52,690 bases of DNA, taken from positions 1-52,690 of the forward strand of contig JAJOHG010000172.1 of NCBI GenBank assembly GCA_021029095.1. The letters are read 5' to 3'. Position 1 is the first letter of the stretch; each line of letters begins with the position of its first letter. This DNA comes from Phellopilus nigrolimitatus. Its lineage: Eukaryota > Basidiomycota > Agaricomycetes > Hymenochaetales > Hymenochaetaceae. Positions 30,696 to 42,297 of this stretch are shown in pieces. The translations under genes and the position numbers were made by a program. The notes under the pieces are model-generated. The model did no database searches, was not told the origin of the DNA, and saw only the letters and a program-made list of their open reading frames with translations.

Positions 30696-31795
30696 ATGAA
30701 CCGAGCAGCAGCACCCGTACCTATCCCCAATTCGACTGGTAGACGACCGGGCGAACCTACGTGAGGTAAACAATGATCTTCTTTGTCTTGATAACCTGGC
30801 GGATTGTAGTAATACCGTTATTTCAGCATTGCAAAGCCCGGCCAAAGTATTTCGACGGAAGCAAACTCCACTCGTACTGCAGCAAGACCTGTGCCCTAAG
30901 TGCGAAGACATTCATGTCCATCTACTCTACGAGCGCTGATAATACTTAAGCTTCTCAGACACAGTCGCTTTGTCTCGTGAGTGGTTGCACACAATCTCTT
31001 CATGGTGGAAACAATTCGAATTTCTTCAGGCTTGCACAACTAAACCGCAATACAACGATGGAAATAAGACTTATCAGTACTGCGGGAAGACGTGGGCGGC
31101 GAAAGGACAACTTCTGAATTTATCAAACCCGAACAAGCCGATCATCGGTGAGTCCTGCGTTTTCAGGGCGGACGGCATGCTAATAGGGAGTAACGGGTCC
31201 AGTCTGCGCTATACCTGGCTGTCAAAGGGCGGTTTGTGTAGATCATTCGGGAGGTCCGTCGACTTAATGTTCTTTAAACCATAAGAAGTAAGTATGAAAG
31301 AAAAGAATATCCCGATCAGCGGTGACATGTTAGCCAGGCTCGCATAAGAAGCTTGCTCGTGGTGCAAGAAAGTGCCAAAGAGGGTCAGTCATTTCTGTAG
31401 TCGGTCTTGTGCTCAGGGTGCACAGCAGACTAGTCCCGGGTTGCTGGAAGTTCCAGGACACGCCACGTTCAAGAGCAGTGAGTGTTAGAATCACATCTCT
31501 CTTATTATGCTTATCGAATCTATTTCGTGCGGCTAGTTGCTGAGCAGTTCAAGGTTTCGTTGCGGTACACTACCAGGCAGTGCTCTCCCATTCGCCGCGT
31601 GTACAAGATTATGGCTACAAAGTACGAGGCGTATCGGTAAGCTATCTAGCCGATTTTTTTGCTTATACTTCGTAGATTCTGAGCGGACAATACCACTACA
31701 GGGACGCCGTTGAGGCTCGTGGGCATTTCAAAACGTCCGGGAAGTCTGCAGAGAATGAGAATCGGCGCTGGCATGGGCCTCGACGAGATTGCAAG
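30696..31795 (+). pseudogene. PARP-like ADP-ribosyltransferase pseudogene, right copy
   Basis: Aligns with exons 1 to 6 of the intact left gene. The first exon has an in-frame TGA (near 30762), and several later codons of the zinc-cluster region are changed or lost (stops such as TAA near 31283). Recognisable remnants are PKYFDGSKLHSYC-like sequence, YQYCGKTW (a cysteine replaced by Trp), LRYTWLSKGGLCRS and RRWHGPRRD. The sequence then jumps directly into the upstream region of the glyoxalase pseudogene at about 31795: the catalytic Tyr and Glu segments are deleted. No active protein can be made. Confidence 0.88.
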
Positions 31796-31846
31796 TCCTT
31801 TCGGAGAGCGTTCTTCCTGCCGCAGTCATCATCAAAGCCCAGAACA

Positions 31847-32975
31847 ATGTCGACGAAGATCTTGGACCACGTCGTGCACCCTAGGCCTCCTGGCTTGATC
31901 GTGGAGACCATCGAGACATGAGAGAAGCTCGAATCCAATTGGATCTGAGATTGCACTAACTTTGAATGTTGTCCTAACGAAGCGCATATTTTAAACTCAA
32001 ATTTCACACTGACTGTTCAATCTCCCTGGAACCATTTGTGTCAGTCCGACCGGGATTGGAGGGTTATCCCAGGCGGCAAACATGCGGATGAACTGACAGA
32101 AAATGCACTCGTGCGTCTGGGTCTCTCTCCTTGAGAATCCGCCTTTGACTTTTTCCGATAAAAGATCCTCTCAGACTCAACTTATCTAGAGCTAATCTCA
32201 TTCACGCATTCGCCGGAATATTATCCGCCAGGATCTTCCGAACATATCGCCCGCATCTCTTGGGGGAGCAATGCTCCTAGCTAAATCGACTTCGCATTTC
32301 TACGTCTAGTTCTGCGCATTTCTCTGAGCCAGACAGTGATTTAACTAATGTCGTAAATAAACGCGCGGCCCGTGAAGGCTCGTGCGCTGTATATGAACAG
32401 ATTGTACCTGGAGGGCGGACACGCCCCCGACGGACTACAGTTGCGCTGAAGGATCACTGCTCCTAACGCCGTTCATCACGGCCGCGGTCTCCTGCGGGGA
32501 TGTCACTGAAAGAAGACTCAGAGTACATATTCATTTCAGTTCTTTCCATTTATTCGCCTGATAAAAGAAATTTGCTTGAACAGGTCCCGTTCGACGATGT
32601 AGCGGTTTCTCATCCGAACACTTTCAAAAGAGTGGCTCACATTCGCTTTTTCGTCCAGTCATCAGCATTCCTTGCCGTCTCGAAACAACTGACGTCTGTC
32701 ATTGGTGCTCAGCCACTTACAACCTCTTCGATGGAGTGTTCTCATGGGAACTGAAGACACCCAATACTGAAGGCGCAACGGAAAGCGAGAATGGAAAGAA
32801 ACGAGGTATTCCTTCGCCCAAGATCCTCCTTACTGCAGCACAAAAGCATGTTGAGGAAGTATCCGGCACAGAGCAAGGTCCTGGAGCGCACGAGATTGCG
32901 TTCCGGGTCGAGAGAGGCCATGAAGGAGAAGACAGAACTCCCTATGGAAGAGTGCTTTTGTTAGCACTGAACTGA
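31847..32975 (+). pseudogene. Glyoxalase-like protein pseudogene, right copy
   Basis: The first exon starts MSTKILDHVVH, but a TGA appears near 31919 in place of the Trp codon, and the coding sequence from the third exon (ELISFTHSPEYYPPGS) has frame and stop changes (for example TAA after NAPS, near 32281). The last part (32736-32975) still reads WELKTPNTEGATES to RVLLLALN as in the left gene. The left copy is intact, so loss followed the duplication. Confidence 0.88.
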
Positions 32976-33254
32976 CATTCTCGCTGGCGAAATCGGTGAT
33001 AAACAATGCTCAAAATGAATATCTGCTTTCGCGCAATTTCATGGGGAGATGGGTATCAAACACATACATGAAGTATCTAAACAAGCCTGCTTGGATCGCG
33101 CCTAACATTTATTAGTCAAATCCAGTAATCTCTTAACCATTGCACTAAACGTTTATAAGCTGCTGTACAATAGCTCGCGCACCTCCAGAATCATATACAC
33201 TTTATAAAGTGTAAAGATGTTAACGCACCAAAAGTATGTGTTGCAATACTGATT

Positions 33255-34802
33255 TCATCCTGTAAGCTTCATTGTGAAGTCGAATGTCTGCGCGAGCCCG
33301 CTAACATTTGGTGCAGTAGATACACTTTCTTCTCCATCTTCGGCTCTAGAAACGTTTCGTGTTGTCCTGGCTGTCCGGCCACCGACGGATTTACGAGGAA
33401 ATGCTCTAGGAGAACTGCCAGGAGAGCGATGACTGAGGCGAGCACTCACGAATCCCGAAGGCCCCGAAGTTTGTTCTCTAATGTTATCCAACAAGGTGTC
33501 CCTGTACACAGGCTTGACCGGGTTTCCGTTGTGATCGAGTACTTCTGTTCCTGCTGCCTTGAACTCTTCCAGCAGCGCGGGGTTGTATCCACTCTTCCAC
33601 ATAGTCAGCGAAACGTCCACGTCCAGGAGCTGCACCGTCTTCAAAGCGGGGAAGGCTATATCATGATCGTCCAGAATCTTTTTTAAATTTTGGATGACAG
33701 CGGCGGGTAAGTCATCCGAATAACAATTATTACGGGCGTCCCAGTTTTTCTTCCGAAGGTGGCGAATCGATACGTCTTCCTCGCCTACAATGTCAATCCG
33801 TGCCAGGTTTAGCATAGCGGGTCCCCGCGTAGATAATAGCCGCACGTCAGACGTGTGGAACCCGAGTTCACGAAGATTCGGCATCGTGGTCAAATCCACC
33901 AAAATCGCATCCGAGAAACTCACAAACGTGCTTATCTGACGTCCGTATTTCTCAAGAAATTCATCGATCATTTCGTTGAGGGCATCGTCCACGTAATTCT
34001 TCCCCTTGTGCAGCTCTGCGATAAACGTGGTCAAAGAAGGCAGGTGCACGCCGTGTAGTGCGGGAATGAGGATGTCGATCGCGCCTTTGATTGTGTGAAG
34101 GTGGGGCATCTCCGCGACGCCAAGTTCGGTCGCGTCGCAGAAGATCGCAACATTTGAAACTTCCAAGACTCGAAGCTCTGTTGCGAGGTTACGCAGCAAC
34201 GGCGCGAGCCTGATTTTCGATGCGAATCGCCAGTCTAGAACTTGAAGAGAGGGACACAGTGCCGTTACCACGTCCCCAAAAGGGTGTTCACCATCCGTCG
34301 GCTCGAAAAGCATGCAGACACTGAGATGAGTCAGGCTGGTGCAGTGGCGAAAGATGGCTTCTGCCAGGGTATAGATGGATGTCACATTCGCACGGGATGA
34401 AACTTTCGCTTTGGGCCGTTCGCCAGGGCTCCAATCCGTACACGATTCAGGCTCGTCTATGAGCATTATATCCATCCTTCGCGTATATCGGGCCAAGTTT
34501 CCAGCCAAATCAGATGAATTCTCGAGCGCATTCCTGAGTGCGCATAGACCGTGAACGTCGCGAATGTATACGAGCTCGTAAAGGAGTTCCTTCGTCAAAG
34601 CATTAAATAACTGCGAAACTAACGTGAGCGAATGTCTGGTAAATATGTCGTTGCAGTTAGCTTGTCCGCGGCGATGACGTTTGGCAAGAAATGGATTCCA
34701 TGGGCCCCGTGTGCGTCCGTTCTTGCCGGTAGTCCAGTTCGATGAAGAGAGCTCAGAAAAGACCTTGAGCAGAATTTCGTCAGGAAGCGAGAGTAGCGAC
34801 AT
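33255..34802 (-). CDS. F-box/LRR-like protein B, right copy
   Basis: Single exon, 515 codons, start MSLLSLPDEILLKVFSELS. It follows the left copy throughout: GPWNPFLAKRHRRG, TRHSLTLVSQLF, YTRRMDIM, LTHLSVCML, MPNLRELGF, with a basic Ser/Arg tail (RAFPRKSVGGRTARTTRN). Most changes are conservative or silent by eye, which suggests both copies are maintained. It is divergent from the permease gene. Likely SCF substrate receptor, substrate unknown. Confidence 0.8.
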   Translation of the reverse strand: MSLLSLPDEILLKVFSELSSSNWTTGKNGRTRGPWNPFLAKRHRRGQANCNDIFTRHSLTLVSQLFNALTKELLYELVYIRDVHGLCALRNALENSSDLAGNLARYTRRMDIMLIDEPESCTDWSPGERPKAKVSSRANVTSIYTLAEAIFRHCTSLTHLSVCMLFEPTDGEHPFGDVVTALCPSLQVLDWRFASKIRLAPLLRNLATELRVLEVSNVAIFCDATELGVAEMPHLHTIKGAIDILIPALHGVHLPSLTTFIAELHKGKNYVDDALNEMIDEFLEKYGRQISTFVSFSDAILVDLTTMPNLRELGFHTSDVRLLSTRGPAMLNLARIDIVGEEDVSIRHLRKKNWDARNNCYSDDLPAAVIQNLKKILDDHDIAFPALKTVQLLDVDVSLTMWKSGYNPALLEEFKAAGTEVLDHNGNPVKPVYRDTLLDNIREQTSGPSGFVSARLSHRSPGSSPRAFPRKSVGGRTARTTRNVSRAEDGEESVSTAPNVSGLAQTFDFTMKLTG

Positions 34803-35730
34803 TTTGCTGGTGGATTGTCAAATCAATGAGACGTATGTGGCTCCTGTTGAATTGCTTCGAGATAAATGTACCCATTCGGGACTGCTTACGTTAATAGCTT
34901 CCTCGTGCCACAACCAGTTCACGTGATCTCGGTACCAGTTTACTATACTTGGATGAGTCATCATTCATTCGCATCTAAATCGAGTAATTTGGTGCCGAGG
35001 TACCTTGCCCCTTCCTTGCCTGCCACAACCGTGACTACACCGACAAGGAATTCGAGTTTATAACAATTATTTGGTCAAGTAAGCTCGTCAACACGACTAT
35101 AGTGCTCTCCCATTTAAATTCCAACTTTGCCGGAGTCTTACCGAAGATTTGACAGATGGTAAAATTTTCGTCACCTTCCTTGTAGGACGCGGAACCGTTG
35201 ATGCTCAACAGACTAACTGTGCGATGGCATGGGCTCTTGCCTATGGATTGATGCACGGTTTGTCAGGAAAGAATAATCACTACAGCCCGGCCGCAAAGAT
35301 GAAAAGGTTAGCAGGATGGCTTTACCTTTCGTCGCTTATCCAAGCAATATTCAAGCCTCGTTTAGGATGATTGATAGCACAGCGCTCTTTTGCGGTGATA
35401 ATCGTTCTCGGACACCGCATGCTTCCTATACAGTAATTTACGAAGGGCCCTTCTTCGGCTCTGAAATGTACGATAAGCTACGCTTTCTTGATTGATAACC
35501 TCGCTTCCAGCGCTCACATTATATCAGCCGGACTTATCGTTGCTTCCTCAATAGAAATCAAATGAATGAAAACTTACCCATACTTCTGAGTGTTCAGCTC
35601 GCTGATTCTCGCGCAGGTGCTTGCGGGTAACTATTCGACCTTCGCGACTGTCAGCCGAGCGAAACTGTGCTCTAACATCTAACGGCTGGTACAATTGGCC
35701 GTTTCTCCAATCATCGCTTAATCGCCTCTC
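34803..35730. promoter_or_regulatory. Shared upstream region of permease and F-box B (right)
   Basis: About 930 bp between divergent genes, roughly 250 bp longer than the left counterpart. The extra DNA (somewhere in about 34860-35200) has no recognisable origin. No gene is supported. Confidence 0.4.
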
Positions 35731-38032
35731 ATGGATTCTGCAAAACCCAACATCGCACAGGTCGAAGACGGTACTGCCAGCCTTTCTACCGACGAGGCGT
35801 TCCTCGCTAGCCTCGGATACAAGCAGGAGTTCAAACGTTGCTTTAGCAAGGTAGAGTTGTTTGGCGTTTCTTTCAGTATCATTGGCCTGGTTCCGTCCAT
35901 TGCGTGCGTACTCCACGCGCAATTTCATAACCTGCGTGTTTTTTTGAACTGAGGCTCGAATTACGCTTAGTTCTGCGTGTGTGTACGCGATTCCGAATGG
36001 CGGGCCTTCAGCAATGGTTTGGGGTGTGAGTTCGTCTATTCACACTGGCACGAAACAAAGTATTAACTATGACAGTGGGCGACCTGCGTGCCGTTCTTGA
36101 CTTGCATCGGACTCGCGATGGGAGAGCTGGGTTCCGCGATGCCGACCTCTGGTGGACTATATTACTGGACTTTCACCTTCTCATCCCCACGTTGGCGGTG
36201 TCTGCTTTCCTGGATAGTCGGATGTATGTCATCAAATTCTAGTTCCTCTTATCAGTACCTCATGTCCACTTATCAATAGATGCAAACACTATTGGACTCA
36301 TCGCTGGTCTTGCTTCAGTGGACTACGGCTTGGCGATCCAGGTTATGGCTGCGGCGAGCATAGGGACCGATATGGCTTTCACGCCCACGACGGCTCAGAC
36401 ATTGTAAGCATTCGCCGCGAATTCTTCTCTGCAAGCAAATCTTCTGATATTGCACATCAATGGCTTCTAGCGGCGTTTACGCTGCACTCCTCATCACCCA
36501 TTCCATAATCTGCAGCATTGGGACGCGGTTCCTTGCACGGATGCAGAATGTCTACGTCCTGCTAAATATCCTGTGCATCTCGTCTCACGAATTCCGTCTC
36601 AAGGTTCTTTACTCATAGCTTTAATCTCGACAGGCTCATCTTGGCAATCGTTGTCGCTCTCCCTGCTGCCACGCCTAAAGAGTTCCGGAACACCGCCAAC
36701 TATGCTCTCGGTAACTTCACAAATCGTAAGCACCCTTTTGTTTTATGGATTAGATGTTCTCACCAAATTTTGCTAGTGAGTGGATGGACCGATGGCTTCG
36801 CCTTTATTCTGAGCTTTCTGACGCCTCTCTGGACTATCGGTTAGCATCTCCAAGCGACTTACTTATTCACTTATTGCCTCATACTTTTTTGGGGCCGTTC
36901 CGTAGGCGCGTTCGACTCCAGTCTGCATATCAGCGAAGAGGCGACGAATAGCCAAACTGCTGTCCCATTCGCAATGATTTGGTCGGCCGTACTAGCAGGT
37001 GTCCTTGGCTGGGGTAGGTCTCTGGCTCTAGTCTATCGTCTTTCCTGACGTTTGCATCAGGAGTGAACGTGGCGCTTGCTTTCAACATGGGTACCGATCT
37101 GGAGGGAATAGTGTCGAACGAGATCGGCCAGCCATTAGCAACGGTAGATCTATCCGTGTTGCCTTGCTAGAACGGAAACTAATATTGACAATGCGCAGAT
37201 TTTCTTCAATAGCTTCGGAAAAACGGGGACGTTGGTCCTTTGGTCATTTCTCGTAATCGTCCAGTTTATGATGGGCTCGAGCACAGTCAGTTAAGACCCT
37301 TTTCATGTCTAGTTCATCTTGTTTATCCTGTTCTGAGTCGCTAGTTGCTCGCATCTTCACGCCAAACCTTCGCTTTCGCACGCGACGGCGGTCTCCCGTT
37401 TTCAGGGTTTATCTATCGGATGAACTCATACACGCAGACACCCGTCAACGGCGTCTGGGTCGCGGCGTTTTTCGCGCTCATGCTCGGCTTGCTTGCGTTT
37501 GCCGGGGAGTCCGCGCTCTCAGCGATCTTCACCGTCGCTGTCATCGGCCTGTATGTCTCGTACAGCATCCCGATCGTCGCGCGCTTCGTGTTTAGAATCA
37601 ATTTCAAACCCGGCCCCTTCCACCTCGGGAGATACGTGAGTGGCTCAGCTATGCACCGCCGCCACTTGTACAATGAAAATAAGTTACTCATGATTGTGTT
37701 GTCCATTTCATCTACAGAGCCTACCTATCGCGGCAATTGCTGTCTCCTGGATGACCTTCATGTCCGTTGTGTTTTTGTTCCCCCTGGAGCCCAGTGCAAC
37801 GGCCAACGAAATGAATTACAGCGTCGTCGTGTTCATGGGCGTTTTGTTTTTCTCACTCACATACTATTTCTTCCCCGTGTATGGCGGCATACACTGGTTT
37901 AAGGGCCCAGCGGGCGTGCTCCGCCAAGAGGAGCTCGCAGAGAAGGCGCAGAATTTTGAATCTGAGTCAATTGAGGATTCGGCGAAGGTAGACGAGGTCG
38001 TGACAGGTGTGAAGGAGCTGGAAAGATACTGA
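35731..38032 (+). CDS. APC-family amino-acid/choline permease, right copy
   Basis: Twelve-exon model: join(35731..35903, 35971..36025, 36076..36223, 36280..36403, 36471..36572, 36634..36725, 36777..36839, 36906..37013, 37061..37143, 37199..37285, 37345..37635, 37718..38032), 546 codons; all phases close. Landmarks: FLASLGYKQEFKR, VPSIASACVYAIPNGGP, MGELGSAMPTSGGLYYWT, LSWIVGYANTIG, HISEEATNSQTAVPFAMIW, SSRQTFAFARDGGLPFSGF, GPFHLGRY, PVYGGIHWFKGP. This is the fungal ACT type of APC transporter (GABA/choline permease relatives) in the plasma membrane with about 12 transmembrane helices. The C-terminal tail (about 45 residues) is charged and cytosolic. Substrate cannot be assigned. Convergent with the lactamase gene. 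Confidence 0.9.
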
Positions 38033-38340
38033 AGTATGGTTGTCGAATCCGTGCTTACTTTATTTTTCGCTCCCTGTACACGAAATTTATACGAGCCGGC
38101 TTAGTTGTATTTAGAATCCCAAATGTTATTTCAACTCGACAAGAAAACGCTTGATGGCTTAGCAAGTAAATGTTTGAAAATCAACTCTCTAGCTTGATAC
38201 CCACCGCAACGTAGGTTTGAAACATTGAAATCTGCTTGCAGTTCTCAAACGCCGGTTAAGACTGGGTTTTCCTTCCGTGTCGTCGTCATAACGGCCTCGA
38301 GTTCAATCTATATAATATACAACATACCAGACACACATTC

Positions 38341-39538
38341 CTATAACTTCGAGACCAACGCCCAGCGCTGCTCAACACCCTCTCCCCCAAGATATCGCGC
38401 GCGTCCCTCACCTTCAAGCTTCTTCAGGTGCAGCCCCACTCCGTGCGCGGCAGGTAGCCACAGGCTTTCCGGGTAGTCCTTATAAATCTGAGCTACGACG
38501 CCCCAAATTGTCCACCTCGGTGGTCGCCCGGCTCCTTCGTTTCCCTCCTTCGAATCCGAAGCGGGTGGCGGGCCACTCAGCACATCGACTATCTGCGCCT
38601 CACGTTCCATCCGGTGCTTGATGTACTCCGCGATGAGCGCCGGCCCGTCCTCGACGACAGGACCGTGCCCCGGGTAGACCGTCGCGAAGTCGGCGTCGGC
38701 ATCCGTATCAAGCCGCCACGCAAGAACGCGCTGTAGGCTCCGGATGTACGCGCCAAGATCCTCAAATACAGCCGTGCCCTGGCCGAGAACACTATCAGCT
38801 GAGAAAAGTGAATGTAGTCGCGCTGTACTACGTAACAGCAAGCAGATGGAATCAGTCGTGTGGCCAGGCGTGTGCAGTACTTCGAGCGAGGCGGATCCGT
38901 CTGAGATTTGCAGATGCTGAGATTCGGTGAGATCGTGGATGGGTGTACCCGAGGGCGAGGCGGTATAGGATGCCGTGGAAAGGGACGAGAGGATGGTTTG
39001 AAAAGCGTCTTCGTGGGTTGACGACGTGGACGAGGCCGGCGAGGGATACTTGTGTATGCGAGGTGGGGAATAAGCACCCGCTTCTTCGCCACCCTCATCA
39101 TATATTTTGCGTAAGAGCTTCAACACGTCGGCCAGTCCACCAGAATGATCATGGTGCTTGTGCGTGATGACTATGTCTGACACGAGACAGCTATATTTCT
39201 CAGTCCTGAAAGCACTTCCACTATTGGCTTGTAGTGCAGATTCGAGGAGAGATGGGTACGAATCGCGTCCTTCACCCGTGTCGATGAGGATATATGGCGG
39301 ACGTTGGCCAACGAGGTAGGTATTCGTCCCCTGTAAGGTAAACTTCCCCGGGTTCTACCACAATATCAGTTTCGTGACTTCAAAACTAACGATAGAATCT
39401 AATGTACTTGTCCCAATATCCGAACAACACAATCGCTCAGCTTCAAATGCACTTCATCAGCGACCCGTCTGAGGATTCTCGCGTCATAGCTGAACTCCGT
39501 ACTCGAGAGATGTTTGGTAGCACCCGAAGACCCTCCAT
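38341..39538 (-). CDS. LACTB2-like metallo-beta-lactamase fold hydrolase, right copy
   Basis: Model complement(join(38341..39354, 39408..39440, 39503..39538)), 360 codons, exactly the same exon lengths as the left gene. Metal motif THKHHDHSGG, HTPGHT, FSADSVLG and YPGHGP are all kept, so the enzyme should be active. The 5' flank is cut 48 bp before the ATG by a 1965-bp TIR element, which places the upstream sequence seen in the left arm about 2 kb away. Expression may therefore differ from the left gene although the protein is nearly the same. The retained 48 bp show no TATA box. Confidence 0.9.
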
Positions 39539-39900
39539 CCCTCCAATTAAATCAGAGCTTTGGAATGCGATAGCGAATTGGCAGAGTATGGCAACAACTT
39601 TGGGTCAGCTTGCTTCGCGCAAGATTATGTTTCAACAATTTTGGGTCAGCTGCATTTGGTTGTGCAGGACCTCGGAAAGCTCAAATTTCATGTAGCTTAT
39701 GTATACATTTAGTCTATTTTAGAAATTTGCTTAGAAAGACACCTTATGAAAGAAAAAAGAACTCCCTCCACACTACTAACAGTATTCAAGTACTAACAAG
39801 GGTGCTGTGATGAGCTTACATTCAGATAGAAAGACAGAAGTAAAAATTGCAGTGCGCTTACGATGAGGGTGTGCACACTTTGTAATCTGACAAATGATTA

Positions 39901-40489
39901 GAGTATTTTCAAAGCTGATGGAAAATGCTTTTGCTAGTGGAAAATGACACGATCGCTGATGGAAACTTTAATTCTAAGTTCACTCGGCATGCCTGCGGCA
40001 CGTCATGTGTAAACGCGCACTTCGGCTGTAGCCGCTGTGACCTTACTGTGACTAATGAAGCTCTGACCTAACAAAGTCCGCGTGTTGAAAATGATGTTGA
40101 TCGACATGGACATCCGGAAAAAGAAATATATTCTTGAACCTGTCTATTGCTTTATTTTTCCCCATGGCAGCTTAAGATTGGGACAAGTCAGACTGTATGT
40201 TGCCAACAGAACGGGTTTGTTTCGTCAAGTTTCGGGCATGAAAGTTAGGATGTGAACAGCTATCTACATGTACGGAGCTGAAACTCTATTTCCTTTTCAG
40301 GATGTCCATGTCGATCAACATCATTATCTACACCCACCCACGTAAGAGCCTTCGTCACGTCTCCGGCACCTTTGATGCCGAGAGGCTTCGGCAATTTCGG
40401 AAGCCTGCAGCTCGCTTGGAGCTAATGGAAAACGTAAGTTGCATTTGTGAAATATAAAACACATTTTTCATCAGCTTTGAAAATACTCT
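39901..40489. repeat. Inner inverted repeat within the TIR element
   Basis: 39901-39928 and 40462-40489 are reverse complements with a single mismatch (AGAGTATTTTCAAAGCTGAT...). It encloses another inverted repeat at 40091-40324. Confidence 0.7.
40091..40324. repeat. Innermost 25-bp perfect inverted repeat (possible nested MITE)
   Basis: 40091-40115 and 40300-40324 are exact reverse complements (start ATGATGTTGATCGACATGGA), with weaker pairing continuing about 15 bp inwards. It spans 234 bp, the size of a small MITE. Confidence 0.7.
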
Positions 40490-41604
40490 ATTGGCACCTG
40501 CCAATTTTTTTAATAAGAAACTCCGGTGGCAAACGCTTACAGATGGCCAACTTGACACAATCCTTGATTTATTAAGATTAATAGAAGCATCTAAGCCCAA
40601 AACCAATGTTTTGAAGCTATACATATGAATACACCTTATATATGTGGCTTGTTTGTGAGGAGAGATTTGTAGCAAAGAAAAGAGCAGGAGATGAGCGCAT
40701 TTTCGGTTGTCACGTGACATCAGCACGTGCAGAAACGGCCGCGCATACATAGAACGAGTTTTTGAGCTCAATTCTTTTCCGTTTTGCACAATTCTAGATT
40801 GTCAAGCATCTGTTCAACTTCCTCTAGAGCTTCTCTGCAGACAACGGGTCCGGCGCGGCCCTGACGCCCGACAGCTATGTCCAGTTGCGAGCTTCATCTC
40901 AAACGTCCGCCTTGGATGGACGGGGTTCTTGGATAGGCAGGAATGAATTAAATAACAACGGGTGATAACTTATTCATGTTGTACACTATCATAAATTATA
41001 AAGCTTTACGGCATCTGCGCACCCGCCTTCATGTTGTTTTCAAGTACGGGAGCGTCACCATCAGCGAGCGCTTCTCAATCTCTTCTACGGGGAGGCTAGC
41101 TCGAACTCGAATGTGCGGTGCAGTGTGAACAAAAGGGCCTTCATCCTGCGACGACTGTCAGTACAAAAAAAAACCTCCGAGCGCGCGTGGCAAGAACGTA
41201 GCAAATCCTCTCTGATGCGGCGCATCGTGCTCTGTGCCTTCTCTGATTCTTTTCACATTCCATTACCTAGAGAAAAGTCCCATTAATCTCGAACATTTGT
41301 ATCATGGATGGCCAAATTTACTTACGATAACGCGGAAGATCCGGAAGTATGTTTGGAGTAGAGTAGAAATATACTTAAGACACATGTGCAGATAATACAT
41401 TATTGTGAAGATAGGAATGCACGGGGTCCTGGTCCTACGTGATTGGCTGGAATTGTGCCAAAAGCAGCTGACCCAAAGTTGACGAACAAAATCTTTGATA
41501 AATCAAACCAAAAACTTGCGCGAAGCAAGCTGACCCAAAGTTGTTGCCATAGCAGAGCGATTGTCAGCTTGTATTTGTAGAGGAAGCTGTTGGGAAGAAA
41601 GCTG

Positions 41605-41665
41605 CTCGGAGATGACTTAGTCACACGTGACGTTTGGTGACAATTTAGCGGCACGCTGGTCACAT
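41605..41665. repeat. Dispersed CACGTG-containing element, copy 3 (right arm)
   Basis: Reverse-orientation counterpart of the copy at 8490-8508, core at 41611-41629. In the left arm it sits just upstream of the lactamase gene; here the TIR element separates it from that gene by about 2 kb. Confidence 0.6.
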
Positions 41666-41931
41666 ATTAGTAATGATGGCCGTAAGGCCGAGTTTCAGAT
41701 CGCTTCCGCTTCGGATGCCTTTTGCTCTGGCAGCTTCAAACCTCAACTTATACACAGGAAACTGGGGAAGCTCATCACGACCGTTTTTTCGAATGAATTC
41801 GAGATGAATAATCGAGCAACCAAAGAAGGCACAAAACAACTGTATTGACTGAGACCAGCTTTTTGAACTTGAGAGTTACGATGAGTTCCATTGTGCACAT
41901 TAGCCGTGATCGCCTGACTTTGGTTTATAAC

Positions 41932-42297
41932 AGATGACATTGGAACTGTGAAGGAAATGTCTGATATCTCGATATCACATCAAGAGCTACAAGCAGATAA
42001 GTCAAGAAGCGCGAACTTCCGCTAGTCGATCGTTCTGAGTTCTCCATACGCCTGGCGCTCGGGGAAAAACTGGCGGGCCCGGAGTATCGTAACATTATGT
42101 CGATGTCAGTTTCGGACTATTCTGGCCAGGCGTGTTTGCAGGGTTTCAATGATGTCGGTGTCTCCGTGTTTGGCATGCTGGAGGTACGTGAAGTAGTAAC
42201 TACCGTATATCTGATATGTTATATTTTCAGTTGAGAGATGAAGCGGAATATAACACCTTCGTGGCTAAAGCCAATCGCCACAAGAACGAGCGTTGCC
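41932..42297 (+). pseudogene. RPA1 fragment, right copy, with internal deletion
   Basis: Begins with DIGTVKEMSDIS-like sequence and IRLALGEKLA (DBD-B), then jumps at about 42074 directly to PEYRNIMSMSVSDYSGQACLQGFND (DBD-C), with about 0.5 kb including the zinc ribbon missing. It then has DEAEYNTFVAKANRHKNERC. The conserved Trp of GQAW is Cys. Non-functional, directly upstream of the right peptidase gene on the same strand. Confidence 0.85.

Larger units (their letters stand above)
39587..41551. mobile_element. 1965-bp non-autonomous TIR transposon-like insertion
   Basis: The left end begins TATGGCAACAACTTTGGGTC and the right end finishes GACCCAAAGTTGTTGCCATA; the inverted repeat runs about 37 bp through GCTTGCTTCGCGCAAG. 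The 6-bp GCAGAG is duplicated at both sides (39581-39586 and 41552-41557). The left arm has one GCAGAG at the corresponding empty site (8575-8580 read on the minus strand). Subterminal copies of TTTGGGTCAGCTGC occur at both ends (about 39640 and 41475). The longest open frame inside, 144 codons at 40355-40789 on the minus strand, has no transposase features. It is therefore non-autonomous and probably a class II element; the superfamily is not clear from a 6-bp TSD. Confidence 0.85.

Noticed and set aside
40355..40789. 144-codon open frame inside the TIR element as a possible transposase
   Set aside because: No DDE, zinc-finger or other transposase motif, and it overlaps the inner repeats. 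Most likely chance.
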